A model generated the notes under the pieces. The model ran no database searches, was not told where the DNA came from, and saw only the letters and a list, made by a program, of their open reading frames with translations. Below are positions 12,767-20,669 of a stretch of 39,220 nucleotides of DNA, piece after piece. How positions within the stretch are numbered: position 1 is the first letter of the stretch; the number at the start of each line of letters is the position of its first letter. The position numbers and the translations under genes were made by a program. The DNA lies in IMG/VR virus record IMGVR_UViG_3300017767_000037, positions 1 through 39,220 of that record; one strand, given 5' to 3'. The DNA is from a virus.

Positions 12767-15182
12767 ATCAGTTGTAAAAGGTTATTTTCCAAGCCAAACG
12801 CTTAGCGACGCAGAAAAAGCTAGTCCGAATTTCGGGAAAGACGTTGCTAGAGCAATAGAGCATGAATGGTTTAAAAAAGATTCTGCTGGAAACCGTTTTT
12901 ATATTAATCAAAATCATTTTCACAAATTGAGATTATATGCGCGCGGAGAGCAATCTGTGCAAAAATATAAAGATGAATTATCAATAAACGGTGATTTATC
13001 TTATCTTAATTTAGATTGGAAACCCGTGCCTATTATACCTAAGTTTGTAGATATAGTAGTTAATGGCATGGCTAATAGATCATATGACGTAAAAGCATAT
13101 TCACAGGACCCTTTCGGTGTAAATAAAAGAACTCAGTATATGGAAAGTATATTGAGAGATATGGCAGCTAAAGAGCTTGACTCATATATTCAGGCCGAGT
13201 TTGGTATGCAAACTAAAGAAAGTGGAATTACTGATCTACCATCTAATCAAGACGAGTTAGATTTGCATATGCAGCTTAATTATAAAGAAGCTATTGAAAT
13301 AGCTGAAGAGCAGGCGATTACAACAACATTTGAAAAAAATAGATACGAGCTTACTAAAAAGCGCATGTATTACGATCTAGCTGTTTTAGGTATTGGCGCC
13401 GTAAAAACAACATATACTAATTCTGAAGGAATAACAATAGACTATGTTGATCCTAGCAACTTAGTTTATTCATATACTGATTCTCCTTATTTTGAAGATA
13501 TATATTATATAGGCGAAATAAAAACAATACCTATTAATGAATTGAAAAAACAATTTCCAAATTTAACAAATGAAGATTTGGAAAAACTAGCAGGAGGTAG
13601 CTATTCTAACTACAAAGCTTATAATAAATTTACAACCACAAAAAACAGAGATGATAATAATACGGTTGATGTATTATATTTTAATTATAAAACTTTTCAC
13701 AACGAGGTATATAAAGTTAAAAATACAGTAACAGGTGCTGAAAAAATTATAGTTAAAGATGAAAGCTTTAACCCGCCTATAGACCCTCGTGCTAGGTTTG
13801 AAAGAATAGCCAGGAATATAGAAGTATTATATGATGGGGTGTATGTACCAGGAGCTAACATGCTATTAAAATGGCAACTATGCGAAAACATGCTACGCCC
13901 TAAAAGCGATGCCGCAAAAGTTAGAATGAATTATTCGGTCGTGGCGCCTCGTATGTATAATGGGCGTATTGAATCTTTGGTTAGTAGAATTACTACATTT
14001 GCCGATATGATTCAAATAACACATTTAAAGTTACAGCAAGTAATGTCACGTATGGTACCTGACGGTGTTTACTTAGATGCTGATGGTCTTGCTGAAATAG
14101 ATTTGGGTAATGGCACAAACTACAACCCACAAGAAGCGTTAAACATGTTTTTTCAAACTGGTTCTGTAATTGGTAGATCATTTACATCTGATGGTGATAT
14201 GAACCCAGGCAAAGTGCCTATTCAAGAAATTAATTCAAATAGCGGCAGTAATAAAATAGCTTCACTTGTAAGTACATATAATTATTATTTGCAAATGATG
14301 AGAGACGCTACTGGATTAAATGAAGCTAGAGATGGAACAGCTCCAGATCCGAAAGCTTTAGTTGGTGTGCAAAAATTAGCAGCCGCTAATAGCAATACAG
14401 CTACTCGGCATATACTACAAAGCGGTTTATTCCTAACGGCTGAAACTGCTGAAAAAATATCATTACGAATATCTGATGTTATAGAGTACTCACCATCTAG
14501 AGAAGCATTTATACAGGCAATAGGTATTCATAATGTATCTGTGTTAGCTGAGCTGGGGGAACTTCATTTGCATGACTTCGGTATATTTATTGATTTAATG
14601 CCGGATGAAGAAGAAAAACAAAAGCTTGAAAACAATATACAGGCTGCATTGAGTGGAGGTCTTGTTGATTTAGAAGACGCTATTGATCTTAGAGAAATAA
14701 AAAATGTTCAATTAGCAAACGAAATGCTAAAAGTACGACGCAAGAAAAAGCTAGAACGGGATCAACAAATGCAACAGCAGAATATTCAAGCACAGTCGCA
14801 AGCCAATGCTCAGGCGCAGCAAGTCGCCGCGCAAGCTGAGGTTCAAAAACAACAAGCTCTTACGTCTCAAAAAGCAGAATTAAAACAATTAGAGTCTCAA
14901 CTTGAAATGCAAAGATTAGCCAATGAAGCTAACCTTAAAAAAGAATTAATGAAGCTTGAGTTCCAAATGAATATGCAGCTTAAGGGGTTAGAAGTTGAAA
15001 CTGCTAAGTCTGCTATAAAAGAAAAAGAAGATCGCAAAGACGAGCGAACAAAAATACAAGCATCGCAGCAGAGCGAGCTTATAAGCCAAAGAAAAAACAA
15101 TTTACCGCCAAAAGTATTTGAATCTGCAGGAAATGATATACTTAGCGGTGATTTTGACTTAGGTTCTTTTGAACCCAAGTAA
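12759..15182 (+). CDS. Portal protein
   Basis: An 807-residue protein. It is placed between terL (8-base overlap) and the scaffold and capsid genes, and contains the portal-type core FHKLRLYARGEQSVQKYKDE, YLNLDWKPVPIIPKFVDIVV near residue 85-105, and TGLNEARDGTAPDPKALVGV around residue 520. The last ~150 residues form a long Gln- and Lys/Glu-rich coiled coil (QMQQQNIQAQSQANAQAQQ onward), with a hydrophobic-acidic end (ILSGDFDLGSFEPK). It is longer than most portals because of that tail. By family it forms the dodecameric ring through which DNA enters and leaves, and docks the terminase and head-tail connectors. The closest style is crAss-like portals. Confidence 0.88.
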   Translation: MAESVVKGYFPSQTLSDAEKASPNFGKDVARAIEHEWFKKDSAGNRFYINQNHFHKLRLYARGEQSVQKYKDELSINGDLSYLNLDWKPVPIIPKFVDIVVNGMANRSYDVKAYSQDPFGVNKRTQYMESILRDMAAKELDSYIQAEFGMQTKESGITDLPSNQDELDLHMQLNYKEAIEIAEEQAITTTFEKNRYELTKKRMYYDLAVLGIGAVKTTYTNSEGITIDYVDPSNLVYSYTDSPYFEDIYYIGEIKTIPINELKKQFPNLTNEDLEKLAGGSYSNYKAYNKFTTTKNRDDNNTVDVLYFNYKTFHNEVYKVKNTVTGAEKIIVKDESFNPPIDPRARFERIARNIEVLYDGVYVPGANMLLKWQLCENMLRPKSDAAKVRMNYSVVAPRMYNGRIESLVSRITTFADMIQITHLKLQQVMSRMVPDGVYLDADGLAEIDLGNGTNYNPQEALNMFFQTGSVIGRSFTSDGDMNPGKVPIQEINSNSGSNKIASLVSTYNYYLQMMRDATGLNEARDGTAPDPKALVGVQKLAAANSNTATRHILQSGLFLTAETAEKISLRISDVIEYSPSREAFIQAIGIHNVSVLAELGELHLHDFGIFIDLMPDEEEKQKLENNIQAALSGGLVDLEDAIDLREIKNVQLANEMLKVRRKKKLERDQQMQQQNIQAQSQANAQAQQVAAQAEVQKQQALTSQKAELKQLESQLEMQRLANEANLKKELMKLEFQMNMQLKGLEVETAKSAIKEKEDRKDERTKIQASQQSELISQRKNNLPPKVFESAGNDILSGDFDLGSFEPK

Positions 15183-15213
15183 TGTATAGTGTATAATCTT
15201 ATAATATTTTATT

Positions 15214-16452
15214 ATGTCTGAAAACGTTGAAGCAAAAGTCGTTGAAAGCGAAGAGCTATCAATCCAAGAAAAAGAAGAACTTGTACAAGAAAAAGCAGGG
15301 GCCGTATTTGAAGACGGCATGTACAAGGTTGATTTAACTCAACCGCCTGCAGAACAAACTGAACAAACAGAAGATGCCATTCAAGAACCAGAAACAGAGG
15401 GCAGCGTGTTACGCGGAGACGAACCGGCTGAAGAAGCAGGGGAAGAAGCCAAAGTGGAACTGCAAGAAGTACGACAAGAAGAGGAGGTAAAAGAAGAAGC
15501 TGAAGAATTAGTTTTAGAAGAACTTCCAGAAGCTGAAGAAGCACAAGAAGAAACTATTAAAGAAGTAGAGGATCTTGCGGGTGAAGTTGAAAAAGCATTC
15601 CAAAAAGAAGAGGAGCAAGGTATAGAGCTCCCTGAAAATATTCAAAAAGTTGTTGATTTTATAAATGAAACAGGCGGTTCGCTTGAAGATTATGTAGCGC
15701 TTAACAAAGATTATTCAAATGTAGATGATCTTGCACTACTTAGAGAGTATTATCAACAATCTAAACCGCACTTATCATCAGATGAAATTGATTTTCTTAT
15801 TGAAGATAAATTTACATTTGACGAAGAAGTCGACGATGAAAGAGACGTCAAAAGAAAAAAGCTGGCTTTCAAAGAAGAAGTAGCAGGCGCTAAGTCTGAA
15901 CTTGAAAGTCTTAAAACCAAGTACTATGAAGAAATTAAAGCCGGATCTAAACTAACGCCAGATCAACAAAAAGCTGTAGATTTTTTTAATAGATATACCA
16001 CAGAAAACGAAGAAACATCAAAAATAGCCAAGCAAGCTCAGAATGTGTTTTTACAAAAAACAGATCAAGTGTTTAATGATGAATTCAAAGGTTTTGAGTT
16101 CAAGGTTGCAGATAAACGCTATAGATTTAATGTAAAAAACACAAATGAGGTAAAAACCAACCAAAGCGACATTAATAATTTCGTTAAAAAGTTTTTAAAT
16201 GAAGATAATGTTATGAATGACGCTAAAGGTTATCATAAATCCTTGTTTGCTGCTATGAATCCTGATGCAATTGCTAATCATTTTTATCAACAAGGTAAAT
16301 CCGATGCGATAAAAGAGAGCATGAAGTCCGCTAAAAACATTAACATGGATCCGAGAGGGGTTCATAGCAAAACTAATGATACAGGCGGAATAAAAGCAAG
16401 AGTTTTAGGCGATGATACTTCAAAATTAAAACTTAAACTTAAAAATTACTAA
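15214..16452 (+). CDS. Capsid scaffolding protein
   Basis: A 412-residue, strongly acidic protein. The first ~130 residues are dominated by Glu, Gln and Ala. The middle is helical and charged (VAGAKSELESLKTKYYEEIK). The C-terminal part is more basic, ending in KLKLKLKNY, which fits the usual scaffold design where a basic C-terminal helix holds the capsid protein. Position is decisive: directly between portal and major capsid protein, 13 bases before the latter. No protease motif is visible, so a self-cleaving maturation protease is not indicated. It starts after a 31-base A/T-rich gap that could hold a promoter (TATAAT-like at 15189-15202). An antisense frame here reflects the Glu-rich repeats. 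Confidence 0.75.
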   Translation: MSENVEAKVVESEELSIQEKEELVQEKAGAVFEDGMYKVDLTQPPAEQTEQTEDAIQEPETEGSVLRGDEPAEEAGEEAKVELQEVRQEEEVKEEAEELVLEELPEAEEAQEETIKEVEDLAGEVEKAFQKEEEQGIELPENIQKVVDFINETGGSLEDYVALNKDYSNVDDLALLREYYQQSKPHLSSDEIDFLIEDKFTFDEEVDDERDVKRKKLAFKEEVAGAKSELESLKTKYYEEIKAGSKLTPDQQKAVDFFNRYTTENEETSKIAKQAQNVFLQKTDQVFNDEFKGFEFKVADKRYRFNVKNTNEVKTNQSDINNFVKKFLNEDNVMNDAKGYHKSLFAAMNPDAIANHFYQQGKSDAIKESMKSAKNINMDPRGVHSKTNDTGGIKARVLGDDTSKLKLKLKNY

Positions 16453-16465
16453 AAATTTATAAAAA

Positions 16466-17941
16466 ATGGCAACTAATGTATCATTTAGTGGCTTAACCGG
16501 TGGGATTGTAACCCCCTCCGTGGAAAAAGCTACTCTTAACACAAACTATTTGAACTTTCATGGTTCAGGTGGTGCAAACTGGTCGCAACAATATCTTCCA
16601 GAACTTTACGAACAAGAAGTAGAGCGTTATGGAAACCGTTCGATTTCATCTTTCCTACGTATGGTAGGCGCAGAAATGCCTATGGCTTCTGATCAAGTTA
16701 TTTGGTCTGAGCAAGGTCGTCTTCACTTAGCTTATAACGGGCAGATTAATCCGGTTACTGGTGCGGTCGACACAATTACAGGAATTGATTCAGGTGCAAC
16801 TGAAGCTCACGCTATCAGAAAAGGAGCAACTGTTGTAGCTACTGTAAATAGTGTTGTATTTAAAGCTATTGTTACAGCTGGTTCCGAAACTAGTACAAGT
16901 GCATTGACAATTAAGCCTTACGGCGCTGAAAATGTTGATGACCTATCTGGTATTGCAACTACTGATAACCAAGTTATTAAGTTCTTTGTATACGGTTCTG
17001 AATATGACAAAGCTACAGACACTATGACTGGAGCTATTCAGCCTACATTCAAAAGCTTTACCAACAAGCCTATTATCATCAAAGATCACTTTGAGATTTC
17101 AGGTTCTGACACTGCTCAGATTGGTTGGGTTGAAGTTTCTGGAGAAGCTGGACAAACAGGATATTTATGGTATATGAAGGCTGAAGGCGATACTCGCGTT
17201 CGATATGAAGATTACCTAGAAATGACTATGGTTGAAGCTGAAAAAGCTGATAGCACTAGTGCAGTAGCCGATGAATTCGGAAACTCTATTTCAGGTACTG
17301 AAGGGCTTTTTGCAGCCATCGAGTCTCGTGGAATCGTTTCTACAAATCAATTTGATTCAGCAACACCTGGAGCTGTTGTTTCTGGGGCAGGAGTGCCTAG
17401 CAATGACAGATTATCTGAATTTGACCTATTGTTAAAAGAACTTGACAAACAAGGTTCTATCGAAGAAAATTTACTTTTCTTAGACAGAGACGCTAACTTG
17501 TACGTCGACGATCTTTTAGCTGGTCTTTCTGCAGGTGCACAAGGTGGTACTGCTTACGGTGTATTTGAAAACTCAGAAGACATGGCATTGAATCTTGGCT
17601 TTACAGGATTCCGTCGTGGATCTTATGACTTTTACAAAACTGATTGGAAATATCTTAACGATGCTTCTACTCGTGGTCTTGTAGGTGGTCTTTCTGGTGT
17701 TCTTACTCCAGCAGGAACTTCATCTGTATACGATCAACAACTTGGAAAAAATGTAAGACGTCCATTCCTTCACGTACGTTATCGTGCGTCTGAAGCTGAT
17801 GACCGAAGAATGAAATCTTGGGTTACTGGTTCAGTTGGTGGGCCTACAAGTTCAAGCGTTGACAAGATGGAGATTCACTATCTATCTGAAAGATGTTTGG
17901 TCACTCAAGCGGCTAACAACTTTGTTCTTTTCAAGAGCTAA
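16466..17941 (+). CDS. Major capsid protein
   Basis: A 491-residue protein after the scaffold gene and before a strong terminator. The N-terminal region has NWSQQYLPELYEQEVERYGN, then ISSFLRMVGAEMP and VIWSEQGRLHLAYNG, the pattern of crAss-like and related marine phage capsid proteins, which adopt the HK97 fold. Later parts (RGSYDFYKTDWKYLNDASTR, MEIHYLSERCLVTQAANNFV) agree with the same family. Codon use differs from its neighbours: arginine is mostly CGT here, against AGA in portal and scaffold, as expected for the most highly expressed gene. Confidence rests on position, size and recalled motif similarity. Confidence 0.88.
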   Translation: MATNVSFSGLTGGIVTPSVEKATLNTNYLNFHGSGGANWSQQYLPELYEQEVERYGNRSISSFLRMVGAEMPMASDQVIWSEQGRLHLAYNGQINPVTGAVDTITGIDSGATEAHAIRKGATVVATVNSVVFKAIVTAGSETSTSALTIKPYGAENVDDLSGIATTDNQVIKFFVYGSEYDKATDTMTGAIQPTFKSFTNKPIIIKDHFEISGSDTAQIGWVEVSGEAGQTGYLWYMKAEGDTRVRYEDYLEMTMVEAEKADSTSAVADEFGNSISGTEGLFAAIESRGIVSTNQFDSATPGAVVSGAGVPSNDRLSEFDLLLKELDKQGSIEENLLFLDRDANLYVDDLLAGLSAGAQGGTAYGVFENSEDMALNLGFTGFRRGSYDFYKTDWKYLNDASTRGLVGGLSGVLTPAGTSSVYDQQLGKNVRRPFLHVRYRASEADDRRMKSWVTGSVGGPTSSSVDKMEIHYLSERCLVTQAANNFVLFKS

Positions 17942-17956
17942 ATTAGTTATGTAATA

Positions 17957-17992
17957 CTCGGGGTGGTTATGCCACCTCGGGTTTACTTTTTT
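17957..17992 (+). terminator. Rho-independent terminator after the major capsid gene
   Basis: A 10-base-pair stem CTCGGGGTGG / CCACCTCGGG (17957-17966 with 17972-17981, two G-T wobbles), loop TTATG, followed by a T-rich tract TTTACTTTTTT. It lies 16 bases after the capsid stop and is the clearest hairpin in the window. Confidence 0.85.
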
Positions 17993-18014
17993 AAATTTTT
18001 TATTATATTATATC

Positions 18015-18773
18015 ATGGCAAAAGAAAAAAAGGTAGCAGTAAAAGCTGCTCCAAAATGGGAAGTAAAAGACAGATTATACGAGCTAAAAGGAAATAAAAA
18101 ACCTATTGTTCTTATGTTAAAAAGCAAAGGTATTTATTGGTTCGATGAAGATATGGGGTATGAAAGAGAAATAAAATATACCATAAATCAAAAAACTGTT
18201 TTTGTAGATGAATTTAAAGGTAACGCAAGACTCGGGCATATTATATTTAGAGATGGCCAGCTGTTTGTTCCTAGAGAAAAAGTAATTCTACAACAAATAT
18301 TATCACTATATCATCCAGACAATGGAAGAGTCTATGAAGAACATAATCCTGTTCAAATAGCCGAAAACGATATAGATTATTTAGAAATGGAAATTCAAGC
18401 TTTAAATTTAGCATCACAAACTGATGTTGATAGGGCGGAAGCAATATTAAGAGTTGAGCTTGGAGATAAAGTTTCTACTATGACATCCAAAGAACTTAAA
18501 AGAGATTTGCTATTATTTGCTAGATCAAATCCTCAGTTGTTTTTAGAATTGTCGCAAGATGAAAACATTAATGTACGCAATATGGGTATTAAAGCTGTTG
18601 AGCAAGGCATTATAAAATTATCAAACGATCAACGAACATTTAAATGGGCTAGCAATGACAGAAAACTTTTAACTGTACCATTTGATGAAAACCCTTATTC
18701 AGCATTAGCCGCGTGGTTTAAAACTGACGAAGGTATTGAAGTTTACCAAACAATAGAAAAACGTTTGGCTTAG
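18015..18773 (+). CDS. Conserved protein downstream of the capsid gene, function unknown
   Basis: A 252-residue protein. The N-terminal half is beta-rich (DRLYELKGNKKPIVLMLKSK, GIYWFDEDMGYEREIKYTIN, FVPREKVILQQILSLYHP). The C-terminal half is helical with TSKELKRDLLLFARSNPQL and ends in DEGIEVYQTIEKRL. Related phages carry the same protein right after the capsid gene, but its role is not known to me; a head decoration, head-completion or replication-linked role would all fit. It is bracketed by terminators on both sides, so its transcript level is probably set separately from the capsid and tail genes. Confidence 0.6.
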   Translation: MAKEKKVAVKAAPKWEVKDRLYELKGNKKPIVLMLKSKGIYWFDEDMGYEREIKYTINQKTVFVDEFKGNARLGHIIFRDGQLFVPREKVILQQILSLYHPDNGRVYEEHNPVQIAENDIDYLEMEIQALNLASQTDVDRAEAILRVELGDKVSTMTSKELKRDLLLFARSNPQLFLELSQDENINVRNMGIKAVEQGIIKLSNDQRTFKWASNDRKLLTVPFDENPYSALAAWFKTDEGIEVYQTIEKRLA

Positions 18774-18781
18774 AAGTTGTG

Positions 18782-18811
18782 AAAGGCTCACAGCTTTGTG
18801 GGCCTTTTTTA
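18782..18811 (+). terminator. Rho-independent terminator after the 252-aa gene
   Basis: An 11-base-pair stem AAAGGCTCACA / TGTGGGCCTTT (18782-18792 with 18797-18807, one G-T wobble), loop GCTT, followed by a short T run. It lies 8 bases after the stop and only 14 bases before the next ATG. Confidence 0.85.
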
Positions 18812-18824
18812 TTAAAAAAATAAT

Positions 18825-19526
18825 ATGGCAATAAGTATAAATACAGTATATCAAAGAGTATTGGCAATACTTAACAAAGAGCAGCGAGGTTATTTAACCC
18901 CTGTAGAGTTTAACTTATTTGCTAATCAAGCACAGCTTGATATATTTGAACAATATTTTTACGATTTAAATCAGTTTAGCAGATTACCGGGCAACAGCAC
19001 AGAGTATTCGGATATGGTTGATATACTTGAAGAAAAGATAAGTGCGTTTCAAAAAACAGCACAGCCAACATATTCTGCTAATCATTTTGTAGAACCTACG
19101 GATTTATACAGGTTAGGCACAGTTATATACAACGGAAGCGAAGCAGAACACATAAATAAAAACGAATATCTGTATATTACTTCATCACCGCTTTCAAAAC
19201 CAACAAATGATTTTCCTATATATACTAGAGACTTAAGTGGCATAAAAATATATGCAGCAGCAGAGCTAACTAATAACACAGGTGTTACATTTAACTATGT
19301 TAAAAAGCCTGGAGTTCCTGATGAGGCAGAATGGAAATATACAGTTGTTAATGGAGAAGCTTTGTATTTAGCAACAGGTACGGTCGATTTTGAATTGCAC
19401 GATTCAGAAGAAACCGACCTTGTAATAAAAATATTACAATTAGCAGGTGTATCAATAAAAGACCCAAGCATTTATCAAGTTGGTACTGCGGAAGAAGCAA
19501 AAGACGTTCAACAAGAAAAAGCATAA
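18825..19526 (+). CDS. Probable head-tail connector / virion structural protein
   Basis: A 233-residue protein with AISINTVYQRVLAILNKEQR, EFNLFANQAQLDIFEQYFYD near the N-terminus and LVIKILQLAGVSIKDPSIYQ near the C-terminus. The same blocks are found in a protein placed before the gp4-like gene in crAss-like and other Bacteroidota phages, where the ring or adaptor proteins of the neck are encoded. The exact place in the virion cannot be read from the sequence. It starts 14 bases after a terminator and is followed 3 bases later by the gp4-like gene, so the two are likely co-transcribed. Confidence 0.65.
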   Translation: MAISINTVYQRVLAILNKEQRGYLTPVEFNLFANQAQLDIFEQYFYDLNQFSRLPGNSTEYSDMVDILEEKISAFQKTAQPTYSANHFVEPTDLYRLGTVIYNGSEAEHINKNEYLYITSSPLSKPTNDFPIYTRDLSGIKIYAAAELTNNTGVTFNYVKKPGVPDEAEWKYTVVNGEALYLATGTVDFELHDSEETDLVIKILQLAGVSIKDPSIYQVGTAEEAKDVQQEKA

Positions 19527-19529
19527 TAG

Positions 19530-20666
19530 ATGGCATTATTTAACATTACACACGAACGTTATTATAATAACAGCGTTAATTTTACCGGTGATGGTACGAC
19601 AAAAACTTTTACCATTACTACGGCAGCGCTTGACCCTATACCAGCCGCGAAAGCTGACATTGATATATATGTAAACGGTAAAGAAGTTAGCGTAGGAAAT
19701 TATGCTTATAATAATAGTTCCGGTGTTGTAACTTTTTCTGGTAACACAAATAATACAGATATATTAGAATCTGATGGTGCGCCTAAAAATGGTTTAATAA
19801 TAACGGTCATTCAAATAAATGCTGAAGATAAGTTAGGCAGCTACCAGTTCATAACATTAAAAGATATTATAAATAACTTTATGGTATCATATGTTGGTGA
19901 AGAAAAAATTATACCAAAAGTTAAAAGAAGCAACGTATTATTTTTTGCACAAAGAGCAATTCAAGAATTAAGTTACGACACGTTTAAGAGCGAAAAATCA
20001 CAAGAAATAGAAGTTCCTACTGATTTGCAAATGAAACTCCCTCATGACTACGTAAACTACGTTAAACTAAGCTGGTGCGATGATGGAGGTATAGAAAGAA
20101 TCTTATATCCAGCTATTAAGACAAGTAACCCAACACCACTACTTCAAGATGATTCATACAAATATCTTTTTGATAGCGACGGTTATTTACTAACAGCAAC
20201 ACCTTCTGAAACATGGAAGAAGTTTGAAAAGCAAGATTTTTCTGAAGAAGCTAAAAACGATTTTTATACTGAAACAAATAACACATTTCAAGTATTATTT
20301 GGGCAGCGATTTGGCTCGTCGCCGGAACACATGAATTCTAACGGATTATTTTTTATAGATAACGTTAGAGGAAAGATATTCTTTTCAAGTCATGTTTCAG
20401 AGCGTATTATAACTCTTAAATACATAAGTGATGGAGTTGCAACAGCAGAAGAAAAACTTGTACACAAATTTGCAGAAGAAGCTATGTATAAAAGCATAGC
20501 TCACGCAATACTAGCAACTCGACAAAACACACCTGAATACCTTGTAGCAAGATTTAAAAGAGAACGATTTGCAGCAACAAGACAAGCTAAGCTGCGATTA
20601 TCAAATTTAAAAGCAGAAGAACTTACACAAACGCTACGAGCAAAATCTAAATGGATTAAACACTAA
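19530..20666 (+). CDS. Tail tubular / P22 gp4-like connector protein
   Basis: A 378-residue protein. The N-terminal ~100 residues are a beta domain (FTGDGTTKTFTITTAALDP, VNGKEVSVGNYAY) of the type found in phage fibre attachment. The remainder has FITLKDIINNFMVSYVGEEK, IIPKVKRSNVLFFAQRAIQE, LSYDTFKSEKSQEIEVPTDL and LPHDYVNYVKLSW, an order I associate with the P22 gp4-like (tail tubular) protein of crAss-like phages. The C-terminus is helical and basic. By family it sits below the portal and closes the head. The N-terminal fibre-type domain fused to it is unusual and may anchor fibres. Confidence 0.75.
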   Translation: MALFNITHERYYNNSVNFTGDGTTKTFTITTAALDPIPAAKADIDIYVNGKEVSVGNYAYNNSSGVVTFSGNTNNTDILESDGAPKNGLIITVIQINAEDKLGSYQFITLKDIINNFMVSYVGEEKIIPKVKRSNVLFFAQRAIQELSYDTFKSEKSQEIEVPTDLQMKLPHDYVNYVKLSWCDDGGIERILYPAIKTSNPTPLLQDDSYKYLFDSDGYLLTATPSETWKKFEKQDFSEEAKNDFYTETNNTFQVLFGQRFGSSPEHMNSNGLFFIDNVRGKIFFSSHVSERIITLKYISDGVATAEEKLVHKFAEEAMYKSIAHAILATRQNTPEYLVARFKRERFAATRQAKLRLSNLKAEELTQTLRAKSKWIKH

Positions 20667-20669
20667 TAT

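Noticed and set aside
15183-15213. Strong promoter before the scaffold gene (TATAAT-like)
   Set aside because: TATAAT-like strings are expected by chance in such AT-rich gaps, and no matching upstream element or Bacteroidota TTTG / TAnnTTTG pair was seen.
15212-15544. Leu-rich minus-strand open frame opposite the scaffold gene
   Set aside because: It is the complement of the GAA/GAG-rich start of the scaffold gene, which naturally gives Leu/Val/Phe codons on the other strand.
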